Below, in pieces: positions 23,472 through 33,978 of a stretch of 64,000 bases of DNA. Position numbers and translations under genes: made by a program. Origin of the DNA: Pochonia chlamydosporia 170 (lineage: Eukaryota > Ascomycota > Sordariomycetes > Hypocreales > Clavicipitaceae). The stretch covers positions 124,001 to 188,000 of the forward strand of contig NW_019154052.1 of assembly GCF_001653235.2 (NCBI RefSeq). Direction: 5' to 3'. Under the pieces are notes generated by a model that saw only the letters and a list, made by a program, of their open reading frames with translations, had not been told where the DNA came from and searched no databases. Position 1 is the first letter of the stretch. Each line of letters begins with the position of its first letter.

Positions 23472-24304
23472 TTAGGCTATTCTCTCAAAGATATCAGCAA
23501 TCTTCATTGCGTGGTTTAGGAAAACGCAATGCCCTGAATCGACTTCAATAAGTTTTGTTGCTGGGTGAGACTGTGCAATCATCTCCTGCGCCTGCGTCGC
23601 AAATCCCAGATCATTCTTGAGTACAATATATGTTGATGGAATAGTAAGATCGTGGAGAGTAGTAGGAATTGGTGTCTCTAGGGCTGCCTGCGAGAAGCGC
23701 CAGGTCCTCATTTTTGGCCACCACGATTTCTGAACTTCCTCAGTTTGATCATTCAAAAAGTCTTCAGCCGCATATTGATTCAAGCGCATAGTCCCGTCCT
23801 AAGATAGTTTGTTAGTTTGTTGTAGTACACACTTCTCGTACTGGGGGTTGCGCTTACAGGAACATAGACACCATCTACGTCAACATACCGCGAGTAGCCC
23901 TTGCCGCCCGCCCACGCGTCTAGAAAGTCAACATTTGGTGTAAGGACTGCCAAGCCAGCAATGTGGACAATGGATTTAAATCCTCCTCGTTTCCCGACTG
24001 CCTTTCGCTCCGACAAGGTCCACCCTTTTGTGGCCATAATGGCGGGAATAGATCCGAATGACCAACCGGCAACAACAATAGTATTGCCAGCATCCATTAG
24101 CGGCTCTACTATTTGGTGGCATTGCTGAACTTCGTCAAGAGCGGATTTGCCAGCTTGCGAACCATCTGTTGCGTTCGAGAGTAGCTCTGGGACGATCATC
24201 TCATAGCCTTTGGCTTTGAGTGCTGTTTGAACACCGGACCAGACACTCGCCGGGAACCAGCCACCATTGAATAAATAGATAATTGGTTTTTTAGACGTAG
24301 ACAT
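23472..24304 (-). CDS. Alpha/beta-hydrolase fold protein
   Basis: Two minus-strand exons, 24304-23858 and 23798-23472, encode 257 residues across a 59-nt phase-0 intron. There is no signal peptide, so it is probably cytosolic. Core features of the fold are visible: an oxyanion-type HG-like turn near the N-terminus (YLFNGGWFPAS), the nucleophile elbow GWSFGS with Ser82, a plausible acid Asp212, and His239 in DSGHCVFL near the C-terminus. Length and the lack of a lid insertion fit the small EstA/MenH-like esterases that fungi keep in many copies. The substrate cannot be deduced. It shares its downstream boundary with the HsbA-like gene and lies upstream-to-downstream of the HODM-like gene, both on the minus strand about 550 nt apart. 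Confidence 0.87.
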
Positions 24305-24850
24305 TGTGCAAAGAGAGGATCCTTCTGGCGCCGAAGAAAAAACTGTACTTGGTGGTGCGCTGTAGTGGTTGCGGTGTCGAGAGGTAGAGCGTAGCTCATT
24401 TCTCTGGTAGCATAGTCTCTTAAATAGTCCTCAAATGCTCAATACAGTTGAGTTCTTAACGCTTCTACAGCTTTCTTACTTCTCAGAAATATTGAGGGAT
24501 TACTACTGAAAGTTTTCCAATCAAACCAGATAAAATTCATTTATTGCTGACGCGCCTTCGGTAATCCCAGTGGCTTGGGAGGTGGCTTTTCAGCGTAACC
24601 AACAAGGCTCTCACTAACTCAAATTGGAATTTGCAGGGCTCTGGTCTAGCAATTTTACTGGCTGTAGAGAGCGCTGCCACAGAGCTTGACTAGCCGTCTC
24701 GTGTCAGCTTGAACTAGCGCTGATCTTGCCCCCATTTTGTCGATTTGTAAGTGTCTGGGGGCTTAACTTGATTAGGAATTTGCAAATATAGTGCTGACAA
24801 AATATATATTGGAGTATCTACTTATAAGCTAGCAAATACCTCGCACTTAC
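24305..24850. other. Intergenic region, no gene recognised
   Basis: 546 nt between two minus-strand genes: the 3' flank of the HODM-like gene and the promoter of the alpha/beta hydrolase. No relic or repeat was recognised. Confidence 0.6.
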
Positions 24851-26367
24851 TTATAACGATATCGGATGCTTCCTTTCCCACCCAGGGAAGAACGGACTCT
24901 CGTCAAGTGTTTGAACAGCCCAGTCTTTCTCTATCAATCCTTTCTCTAGTTGCATCTTCTCATACCTTTGGAGCGCTGGTTTAGCAATATGCTCAACATG
25001 CCAGGTGCTTTTGTATTTCATTATACCCGCTTCGCCTTCGTTTAAAATCTTAAGGACGAGAGAGGGGATGTAAGGCTCATCCGCAAACTCCAAAAGAGGA
25101 GTATACAGAGCCTTGAAGTTAAATATTATAGCACCTGATAGAGGTAATCGGCGCAAAGTCTGCCAATCAACTCGCAAGTAGATATCTTCTTCGCGAAGTG
25201 ATTCTTTTTGAGAGTCTCGATTGCTCCAGTCAGGATGGTCGGTGGGCAGGAAGAGTGGTTGACCAATTTCCAGACCCCAGGAGCCTCGTTGAATAGGACT
25301 AGGGGCAGCCATTTTGGTGAAGAAGCTGTACAAATATATTAGCACTTGTTGTTTGTTGTATAGTGCTATATGCATTACGCACCGATCCATACTAAAAGCC
25401 ATTTTCTCCTTGTAGCTAGGTACTTCTTGGTGTACGCCTTGCAAGCCCATTCCGATCTTTTGACCAAGCTTCCAACCAAGGGAAGAGCAAATCATTCCGG
25501 CTCGCAAATGGTAGCGCCCAGTTTTCTCATCTCGCATAGTTATTCCAAAGTCTTCTGGTATATTGTGTAGTAGAATATGCAGCGGCTCACCAACTGCCAA
25601 ATCGTGAGTGGTATTGAGGATGTGGTTCACAAAAACATTGTCCCTGATTTCGAATTGTTGTGGATATCTCGCAGCGAGGAATTGCAGAGCCATCTCCATA
25701 AGCTCCTTACATGCAAGCTCAGAGCCTGGCAAAGCCTGTAGTATATCTTTTCCATGTTTTTCGTAAAGGTCTCGACGCTGGGCTATACGCTGCCTGTAGG
25801 TACTCTCCAGCTCAAGCCAATAATCTGGGTCAAGCTTTTTATATGCTGGGATGAGGTAAATCGCTGTGAGAAATTCCGTAATGGCTAGCTGATATCGAAT
25901 TACTTACACATGGTTTGATGGTAGGGCCATCGAAACGGTCGATACGGTCTCGGTCGGGCGGCATCAATGTCGAAGTTCCGAAGGGGAGTTGGCGCTGGAA
26001 CGCCCGATAGCACTGCATAGTTGGGGAATGTGCCAAGCGATCTAACATCGCCAACCGTAAAACCGCTGTATACACTTGTTGACGGGCTTGCAAGGCGATA
26101 GTCTGATCCCAGCTTTAATAGTGACTTATCCAGTGTGGATAAATTTACGATATGAGATTGAGCGGCAGGGATGAGTTTGGGAAGAACATGTCGCTGCGAG
26201 GGTGGCAATATCTTTGAGTAGTCTGCATCTGGGACTTTCTTCTGCTGAGGTTGATTTGCCCACGGGATGGTACTGCGGCTGATAGGTTTCTGCTTAGATA
26301 GATAGATTTGTAGCAGGTAGGCAAAGATGGCCACGATTACTACTGGGAAAAAATACAAAAACGCCAT
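24851..26367 (-). CDS. DUF3445 / HODM-like protein (heme-dependent oxidative N-demethylase alpha-subunit-like)
   Basis: Three minus-strand exons, 26367-25908, 25863-25383 and 25325-24851, encode about 471 residues. The first intron is only 44 nt, near the fungal minimum. Removing it joins HQTM to a helix ending in KKLDPDYWLELESTY with frame intact. An N-terminal hydrophobic segment at 2-20 suggests a membrane anchor. The conserved core runs from PYRPFRWPYHQTM through MDRFFTKM, which is created by intron 2, and W-x-x-E-IGQPLF. It includes HLRAG-like and RVDWQTLRRLP elements typical of the DUF3445 family. Bacterial members are the heme-containing alpha subunit of an oxidative N-demethylase acting on dimethylamine. 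The fungal ones are mostly uncharacterised. The reaction here is therefore unknown; a heme-dependent oxidase or demethylase is a family-level guess. Confidence 0.85.
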
Positions 26368-27869
26368 GGTGTGAAGAGTAAACTAAAACGGCATGCTTGA
26401 AGATGATTCTCTCTGATGCTTTCAGAAGGTGGAATTATTTATCAAGGTTAAAGATTTGTTTGATGTACTGTATACTACTAGTATATGTATTTAATATAAT
26501 ACCAAACTTTAGGAATGTCATCCAGGTGGTGGAGAGAGGTAGTGTCAGGGAGACCTTCTCACCGTACGCCAAGCGGCTAAAGTAACCAAAAATGGAAACA
26601 TTAAATCGAGTGGGGCAGTTGCTTGTGCGGGGAAAGTGATCTGGCGCTGTCTGGTTTGTGACACTGGGAAGCTATAAACTGACATCAATCAATGTGATTT
26701 TTTGGCGCTGCAGTAAAGATAAGATAGATAAATATGTATACACATGCGTTTATCAAAAGTAGGAGGTTCTATTAATGCAAAGAATGCGGTGTTTTTGTCA
26801 ATGTTATGCCGACTTTGCGAAAAGAACTGTCAGTAAGAAGATTAGTATTACGTCGTGTACCAACTTGGATAAGATGACATGAGAGTATTGCAGAGACAAT
26901 TTGTAGACTTACTCCTCTTTACCTTGGCATGTATCTACCATGAATGTTGCTGCGTATTTTCTGTTGTGCCAAAAGCATGGATATGTGCAGCGCAATGAGG
27001 TGCCTCCGGGCATTTTTGCCTATATTGGTTAGGGCAACCAGACCAGACACAACATTGAACATTAAAGTCAAGTGCTTTCAAATTTCTGGTTCCCATTTGC
27101 CAGCGGGGACCACTGGAGATACAGTGGCAGCCACAGAGGAGAATCGTTGACGGCTAAACAGACCGGAAAAGGGAAGGTCTGGTGCTACACACCGCCAGAC
27201 TCGCCTCAAGCCTTAAACCAGCCATGTCAAGTCGTACATAACTTGACTCTCATCAGACATCCATAACATGTTTCATTGCATCCCTGTGGCTGCAGTCGCG
27301 GGCACAACAGCCATATCATTCGTTTACAAATTGGAAATGAGATATGATGGAATTGCTGAGCGTTTCTCTCTTGAATACGTGCTCCGACCACATGCCGTGC
27401 GTCGTTCAATGGATTGGGTGCACTCATAGGCACCTAATTTGTCTGGACTCTACATGTGGAACGCTTGTGTACATATTGAATATGTCTTTTGAGGCAAGCC
27501 CGCTAACTCGTGCTGCATTCTCCTCTTGTTTGCCCCGATGTTATCGTCCCTCGACTCTTCAGACGCTATAACTCCGACGAAGCCAACCCGAAGCCGTAGC
27601 CACTTTAAATCTCGCCTTGACTGCTTTGACTTGCAAGAGAACGGGAACTAAGTGCAATGAAGTTCGGTTGAAGTGCTCCACCTGTCGACGCTTGGCTCTC
27701 ACCTGCGCGTATCTCGTCTAAATTACAATCTCCCCGGCTGTGGCTTCTTTTTATCTTCCACCCTTCGACGGCGTCGAATTGTTCCCTGCTGAGGATTGCC
27801 GACTAAGTCGTGCGAACTGTGGCACCGATGTTTCCCACCGCTATATTCGGTTGCTTCATCCAGCACCCT

Positions 27870-28050
27870 TAGAATAGTGCTACTATAGTGCTAACACTAA
27901 GCTAATATTATACAAAGTTCTTTTACTAGCACGTTTTCGCATACATTATACCTATAAAACTAGAATAGTAGCTAATAACTGTGAGCAGGCTTTATTGCGC
28001 TTATAGTACTAGAGCTAGATTATGGTGCCTTTCTAATTAGTGCGTTGCGT
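27870..28050. repeat. TA-rich stretch, possible RIP-degraded repeat
   Basis: High TpA content and low CpA give the appearance of a repeat relic altered by repeat-induced point mutation. No open frame or terminal repeat remains, so the parent element cannot be named. It may simply be AT-rich spacer. Confidence 0.35.
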
Positions 28051-28133
28051 GTGTAGGCAGAAAGTGGTCAAAGCGGCATCAAAAATGCCTCCCATTCTAA
28101 CCTCGTGATTTAGGGCGGCTTCTCCGTCTGTGC

Positions 28134-28190
28134 TCTTTGTTCCCGGTTCTTTGTTCCCGGTTCTTTGTTCCTAGCTCTTTGTTCTCTGTT
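28134..28190. repeat. 14-bp tandem repeat, about four copies
   Basis: The unit TCTTTGTTCCCGGT occurs perfectly at 28134-28147 and 28148-28161. A diverged copy is at 28162-28175 and a partial, more diverged one follows. Confidence 0.9.
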
Positions 28191-28424
28191 CTCTGTCCTG
28201 TTTTCTTCGTAAATTTACTTTACACAATAGACTGGAGAGTCTGGTTATTCCTGTAACGGTTAACGTGCGGAGTTCCTTTAATGTACAATACCGCAGTCTA
28301 ATATTTACATATTAGTAGCTAACACTGCTTCGCTTAATTCTTTATTATGACGCTGACCAGAAAGCCACTAGAGTAAGCATAGCTACAGATCTTTGCAATT
28401 CTATTTGTATTCTTAGTAGCAATT

Positions 28425-30089
28425 ATGGATAATAAGACAACTACTAGCTTTAATTTGGTTAAAGACCAAATCGGCCAGATTCGGAAGCAATTTCGCACCC
28501 CCTCGATATCATGCGGCGTTTTGCACGACGGCGAAGTCATTTTCCGTCATTGTGAAGGTTTCGCCAATGTGGAAAATAGCCTCCAACCAGATGCTGACAC
28601 TCTCTACCTCATTGCATCTTGCACCAAGGCCTTCACTTCTGCTACGTGCGCTATTCTCGAGAACGAAGGAAACTTAAACTGGGCTGCGCCGGTGTCGTTA
28701 TATCTACCAGACTTTAACACTGTTCACGATCCTGAAATCGGCAAGCGAGCAACACTCGAGGATCTTTTGTCCCATTCCACTGGCCTTGCCCCTGTTGACC
28801 ATGCCGTTACGGGCTTTTACGACGAGTACTACAACAAAGGCCACGACCAAGTCAAGATTGCCTCCTACCTCCCCGTGGCCTACAATTTTCGATCCCGGTG
28901 GCTTTACAAACACACCATATATGGAGTTGTCGGTGAACTTATCGCCAAGATCACCGGAAAAAGCGCAGGGCAAGCCATGAAGAAGAAGGTTTTTGAGCTT
29001 CTAGGTATGAAAAGAACCTGTACAAGTGCTAAAGAGTATACCGATAACAACGTGGCTACGGGTTACTCGATTTTGGATGGAGGAACGGCGTTGCCCCTGG
29101 AAAACCCCCAGTTGGAAGACGGAGGTATTCAAGGAGCCGCAGGATTCGCCCGAAGCTCAGTGAACGACATGCTCCTCTGGGCAAAAGCAGTTATGGAGGC
29201 TGAGGACGAAGCAAAGAAAAGGGGAAAATCGCCCGGTCTCCCAGGCATTGAGTTTGCCAGGTGCGCTCATCGCCCGATGACTCTTGAGAATGAGCTCGGT
29301 GAAAACTCCTATGGATTTGGATGGTTCCGACACACACTGCCCTCCCGATGGTTGTCCACGATTGGACCCAACTTTGCACTCCTGCCTGACCCTCCTATTA
29401 TCGGAGCGGACTCTTGTCCCAGACTGGCAGTGGCGCATTGGGGTGAATTTCAAGGCTTTCTCACCCCATTCTACACCTTTCCTGAGACCAAAAGCGCCGT
29501 TATTGTGATGGCCAATTCTTCGCCGTCGCGAGGAGATCCCACGGACCTTATTGCACAAGCACTTTGCCAGGAACTTTTTGACATGAAGCCACGTATATCT
29601 CTCTATGATGCTGCTGTCCGAGCTTCTACAAGGGCAAACGAAAGATGGTCAGAACTAGTGCAAGAATGGGCGACAAAACGAGACCAGACTTCTACCAGTC
29701 AACCAGCCTCCGAATTCGTCGGAAACTTCAGCAATACGGGTTTAATGCTAGACATTAGTATTCGCGAGTTAAGTGATCAAGAAAAGGGGCACGGCGAACG
29801 CCCAGAACTTTTGGAATTCACTGTCAACGATATGCCAAGGCAGAGGGCGAAGTTGCGCTATTATCACCATGATGTCTGGACATTCATACCTGACTCAAGA
29901 GATGACGCAACACGGAGGGGCTTGGAACAATACATGCTGCTGCCTCTGCTGCTCTTCTCATTTCTTCGTAATGCTGAGGGCAAGGTTGTCGCGTTAGAAT
30001 GGGATCTCCAGGCCGGTGTGGCCGAGGGTCCTGCACCTGGCTTAAGCGAAAACGTCCAACCAATTCGCTTCGACCGTGTAGAGAAGTAA
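28425..30089 (+). CDS. Serine beta-lactamase-like hydrolase (class C / peptidase S12 fold)
   Basis: This intronless gene encodes 554 residues. The ATG at 28425 leads to a soluble protein without a signal peptide. The penicillin-binding-protein fold is shown by the nucleophile motif SCTK (Ser65-x-x-Lys68), preceded by LYLIA, and by the helix TLEDLLSHSTGL. The usual Tyr-x-Asn position reads YKHTIYG. The third motif is probably the His-x-Gly of AHWGEFQG. The last about 150 residues form a separate beta-rich domain common in fungal members. Family members act as esterases, transesterases or amide hydrolases rather than true lactamases in most fungi. In some secondary-metabolite clusters they release or modify products. 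No partner cluster is evident here. The atypical Tyr motif leaves the catalytic detail uncertain. Confidence 0.88.
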   Translation: MDNKTTTSFNLVKDQIGQIRKQFRTPSISCGVLHDGEVIFRHCEGFANVENSLQPDADTLYLIASCTKAFTSATCAILENEGNLNWAAPVSLYLPDFNTVHDPEIGKRATLEDLLSHSTGLAPVDHAVTGFYDEYYNKGHDQVKIASYLPVAYNFRSRWLYKHTIYGVVGELIAKITGKSAGQAMKKKVFELLGMKRTCTSAKEYTDNNVATGYSILDGGTALPLENPQLEDGGIQGAAGFARSSVNDMLLWAKAVMEAEDEAKKRGKSPGLPGIEFARCAHRPMTLENELGENSYGFGWFRHTLPSRWLSTIGPNFALLPDPPIIGADSCPRLAVAHWGEFQGFLTPFYTFPETKSAVIVMANSSPSRGDPTDLIAQALCQELFDMKPRISLYDAAVRASTRANERWSELVQEWATKRDQTSTSQPASEFVGNFSNTGLMLDISIRELSDQEKGHGERPELLEFTVNDMPRQRAKLRYYHHDVWTFIPDSRDDATRRGLEQYMLLPLLLFSFLRNAEGKVVALEWDLQAGVAEGPAPGLSENVQPIRFDRVEK

Positions 30090-30823
30090 CCTGTAGAACA
30101 ATAGGGTGTACTGCATGGCGGTGCCACAGGAGATGCCAGGTGCCCAAAGATCTGCGTGGTGGACAAAGTATGGTGTTGTACAGGCTTGATGCTGGATTCT
30201 TTTACTGCACTGTGTAATGTTTGGAGTGGCGTAGTGTAATATCTGAATGCCGGAGTCAAAATGTTACATGCAGCCCAGCTACTGACTTATAATAACGATG
30301 GAGTACCGTATAATACTTGAGAAACAAAGCTTGCTCTTCCCGAAATCTTGGACGTGCAAAGCGACTGGTGCGGATCAGGCACATTTCCCTGGCTTTGAAG
30401 AACGCAGACTAATGGAGTGGGTGTTGTTCTCTTACAGGGGTCACTGCTGGAGACAGTTGCGGCTGGTATCCGACGGATAAAGCCGTGCAGATCGCGTGCC
30501 TGACTAGATGTACACAAATGATAATGGGATCCTACAGGCTGGGGAGGTTTAACATGGTTGCGTAACGTTACTCTTTGCGCTTTGAACTCTACCGAGGCAA
30601 TCCGCGATGTCGAATGGCTTTGATGCTTGGAGCAACATTGAAAAGATGGGCAGCGTGGACCCATCTGTTGCCAAAGTTGGAAGTTCGTATGTTGTGGAAA
30701 GTTGCAGTGCGTCGTTATATAAGATATCATGGTACGCCAGACTAGAGGACCTACCAAAAACATCTTCATCATAAACGCAAACGAAACCTTAACTAATTGG
30801 GAACCTTTACACCATAGCTCATC
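30090..30823. other. Intergenic region, promoter of GH20 gene
   Basis: 734 nt between two plus-strand genes. Minus-strand open frames at 29864-30259 and 30287-30772 have no domain. A TATA-like box for the downstream hexosaminidase is listed separately. Confidence 0.6.
30716..30722 (+). promoter_or_regulatory. TATA box upstream of GH20 gene
   Basis: TATATAA about 105 nt before the ATG at 30824. Confidence 0.5.
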
Positions 30824-32615
30824 ATGGCGTGGAAGGGACTCATCGCCATGGCGGTTCTCGCACTCCAGCCGGTCTATGCTCTGTGGCCAATTCCGCAGGA
30901 AGTCTCGACGGGCAGTGATGTCCTCTTTATTAACAAGAACATCAAAGTGACGTACAACGGAGCGTTAGTAAATTGGAAATCAGGCAACACTCAGAGTAAG
31001 AGAAACTTCAGAGCTAAGAACCTGGCGATACGGTCCAATGACACTACGCCTATGACAAGTTCACAGATTGTTCAAAACGGTGTCTCCCGCGCAATGAAAA
31101 CCATCTTCGACCAAGGTTTCGTGCCATGGATGCTCAATGAGCCCGGCTCAGATTACGAGCCTTCCATCTACGGAGGGAAAGCCACAGTCACATCGCTCAG
31201 CATCACCCAGACGAGCAATAGCAACAACTCAACGCCCATAATAGGGTCCATCGACGAGACCTACTTTCTCAGCCTTAGCGTATCCGGCGACGCAACTATT
31301 AAGGCCAACTCCTCGACGGGAGTCCTTCACGGTTTAGAGACATTCACACAACTCTTCTACAAGCATAGCTCTGGCTCCAATTGGTACACGAACCACGCGC
31401 CAGTCTCAATCCAGGACGCTCCAAAATTCCCGTATCGTGGGCTCCTCCTCGACACCGGACGCCACTTCTATCCTGTCGAAGACATTAAGCGCACCATCGA
31501 CGGGATAGCCATGAACAAGATGAATATCCTTCACTGGCACGTCACAGAAACGCAATCATGGCCACTGGAAATCCCCGCGCTGCCCAAGCTTGCCGAGGCA
31601 GGCCGCTACGCGCCAGGTTTAACATATTCACCCGACGACGTCGCCTCAGTTCTCAAATACGGCATGGCCAGAGGAGTTCAAGTTATTCTCGAAATCGACA
31701 TGCCAGGCCACCAGATGGCTGGCAAGGCCTACCCTGATGTTGGTGTAGCCTACCAAGCCAAGCCTTGGAGCACTTACTGCGCAGAGCCGCCCTGCGGTGC
31801 CCTTCGTCTCAACAGTACCGCTACCAAGCAGTTTGTCAACATGCTCTTCGACGATTTGTTGCCGCGGCTGAAGCCCTACGCGGCATACTTCCACACCGGC
31901 GGCGATGAATACAAGGCAGCTAACTCACTGCTTGACCCGGCCCTAAAGACAGACGATGTAGCCGTTCTGCAACCATTGCTACAGGCATTCTTAGATCACG
32001 CGCACGGCGCCGTTCGGAAACATGACTTTGTCCCAATTGTGTGGGAGGAGATGGTTGGCCAGTGGAACGCAACTGTTGGGAACGATACCATTGTGCAGAC
32101 TTGGTTCGGCGATACGTTGAAGCAGTATGCCGAGGCAGGCCACAGGGTCATTGATTCGAACGCCAAAGTTTATGTACGTTTCCCTGCAATTATGGCGTGA
32201 AGATACTAACTGGGTGTAGTACCTTGATTGCGGCCGCGGCGCCTGGATCGATGGCGCGGTTGCGCCTTACAGCGACTGGTGTCCGCCCGCAAAGCCCTGG
32301 CAGCTCATCTACACGCATAACCCGGTTGATGGACTGTCCAGCGATGCGGCGAAGAACGTCATTGGCGGTGAGGTAGCTATATGGTCTGAGAATATTGATT
32401 CCGCCGCGCTAGATACCCTGGCTTGGCCAAGGAGCAGCGCTGCTGCCGAAAGCTGGTGGTCTGGCGTCACGGATAGCCGTGGTAATGCTCGCAATCTGTC
32501 CTCCGCACGGCCAAGGCTCTCGGAAATGAGAGCTCGTATGATGGCGAGAGGGGTGAAGGGGGCGGCTGTTACTACCGGATATTGTGAGCAGATGCCGTAT
32601 GGGGCTTGTGTGTGA
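30824..32615 (+). CDS. Secreted beta-N-acetylhexosaminidase, GH20
   Basis: This enzyme removes terminal beta-linked GlcNAc or GalNAc, typically from chitin oligomers or N-glycans, by substrate-assisted catalysis. Two exons, 30824-32173 and 32220-32615, are joined over a 46-nt intron with an ideal TACTAAC branch site, giving 581 residues. A signal peptide covers about residues 1-19 and the N-terminal GH20 zincin-like domain about 20-190. The (beta/alpha)8 domain starts at FPYRGLLLDTGRHFYP, followed by NKMNILHWHVTETQSWPLE. The catalytic Asp361-Glu362 pair lies in HTGGDEY, and later WSENIDSAALD and a conserved Trp segment line the sugar pocket. Many sequons fit a glycosylated secreted enzyme. 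It lies upstream of, and on the same strand as, a GH89 alpha-N-acetylglucosaminidase, suggesting sequential trimming of GlcNAc-containing glycans. Confidence 0.95.
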
Positions 32616-33978
32616 GCTTGTGGTAATAGCAGGGAAATGTGCATGATAGAAACCAACTAGAGTGCTACTTTCTTATACTTTGAACACCATAGTCTGTTAA
32701 TATCTTACAACAGTAGTGGATCGGAGCAATGGATTAAGTCCTGCTATTCCACAAGAACCACGCAAACGAGCTCCCGAGGATTATTAGTGTGCGCCACCTT
32801 CCAAGTATGGCAGGTGGCTTCGGTTGTGACGGTAACGGCTTGGCATCTGAATTGAGGTTATTACATGCTTCTACGCCATGGCCACGGAATAGTTTCCTTG
32901 AATCACTGTTCTGGGAGGACGTTGAGTGAGGTATACGGTGCATACTCCTCAGGCTTACTTGACAGGTCAACATTCCTCCCACCCTCCCCCTACATTTGAG
33001 GAGCTTCGAGTAACCTGACTGAACTTACGTCCAAGACCAAAAGGGCCAATACAGCCAGCTTAATAAAACCAGGATGGAAGATCACTTCTGTTTTAGACCA
33101 TTGTACCATACTGAGCAAAAAGGCTCCTGATGATTCAACGGCCGGTAGACAATCGTGATTATGCACCTAGAGACGTTACACGTGGACCACGAATAGTGTT
33201 CGTTCCGCATGTCAGTTTTGTGGACTGCAGCTTTTTGACCCGAGAATTTCTTTCTTCCGAGACAGCATCGCATTGCGTACTAACTCAAGTTGTTGTTCTT
33301 TTGCCCTAGTTCTATGAATCATAAATGCTTGGAGCTCTCGCCTTTCCTGGCGTACTAGAGGCTGTTTACTTGAATCTTCTTAACTACCTAGGAGTCCCCT
33401 CAATTTTGCAGTAGCACATGCTCGCTACTTCATTGCCGCAAATAGTAATAGCTCGAGCGCGCGATTGGGCCGCTTCTTAAGCAGGCTTCTTCTGCTACAG
33501 CCATCTCTTCAAACACGTAGTCTCAGACGACCAACTTACACCAGCAGGGATAACAACCAGTGTTGTGTTAGACGTACATCAATATAGAAAATTGTCCCTA
33601 GTTAAGCCACGCTGCTCTTTTTCTTGTCTTTCCCTGTTTGTTTTTTAGGTGTTAAAAGCGGAAGGTGTGAAAGGTTTGCGGGGAATTCATCAAAATTTCA
33701 CCTCGAGTCATGACTACCACCGCAGCACAATTTACTAATGCGGGGAGACGGCCGGACCACTCTACCACATTATGCTCCCAAAGTGATTCCTAGTATGAGT
33801 ATAGTTGATTATCACAGATTGGCTTGGTTGAGGCTTATTCCTTCTGTAACGTAGCATGTGTAACACCGGCACGAAACTCTTGAGATACTTTAATATGAGA
33901 AAGATGCAGTTTAAATATTCTAGCGGAGTATCTAATGCAGCTCACATTATCTCAATAAGTCGATACGAGTATGACACC
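32616..33978. other. Intergenic region between GH20 and GH89 genes
   Basis: 1.36 kb with no recognisable gene or relic on either strand. It separates two same-strand glycosidase genes, so they are transcribed independently. The last about 100 nt before 33979 are AT-rich and presumably promoter or leader. Confidence 0.55.

Larger units (their letters stand above)
26368..28424. other. Long intergenic region with AT-rich, possibly RIP-affected sequence
   Basis: 2.06 kb between divergently oriented genes. No gene or relic protein could be read. The segment 27870-28050 is strongly TA-rich, with repeated TAGCTAATA- and TAGTACTAG-like words. That look is expected of a repeat mutated by repeat-induced point mutation. 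A 14-bp tandem repeat is listed separately. The final bases before 28425 are presumably the promoter of the beta-lactamase-like gene. Confidence 0.5.

Noticed and set aside
13670..24304. A secondary-metabolite biosynthetic cluster around the P450, MFS and hydrolase genes
   Set aside because: No polyketide synthase, NRPS, terpene cyclase, prenyltransferase or pathway transcription factor is present.
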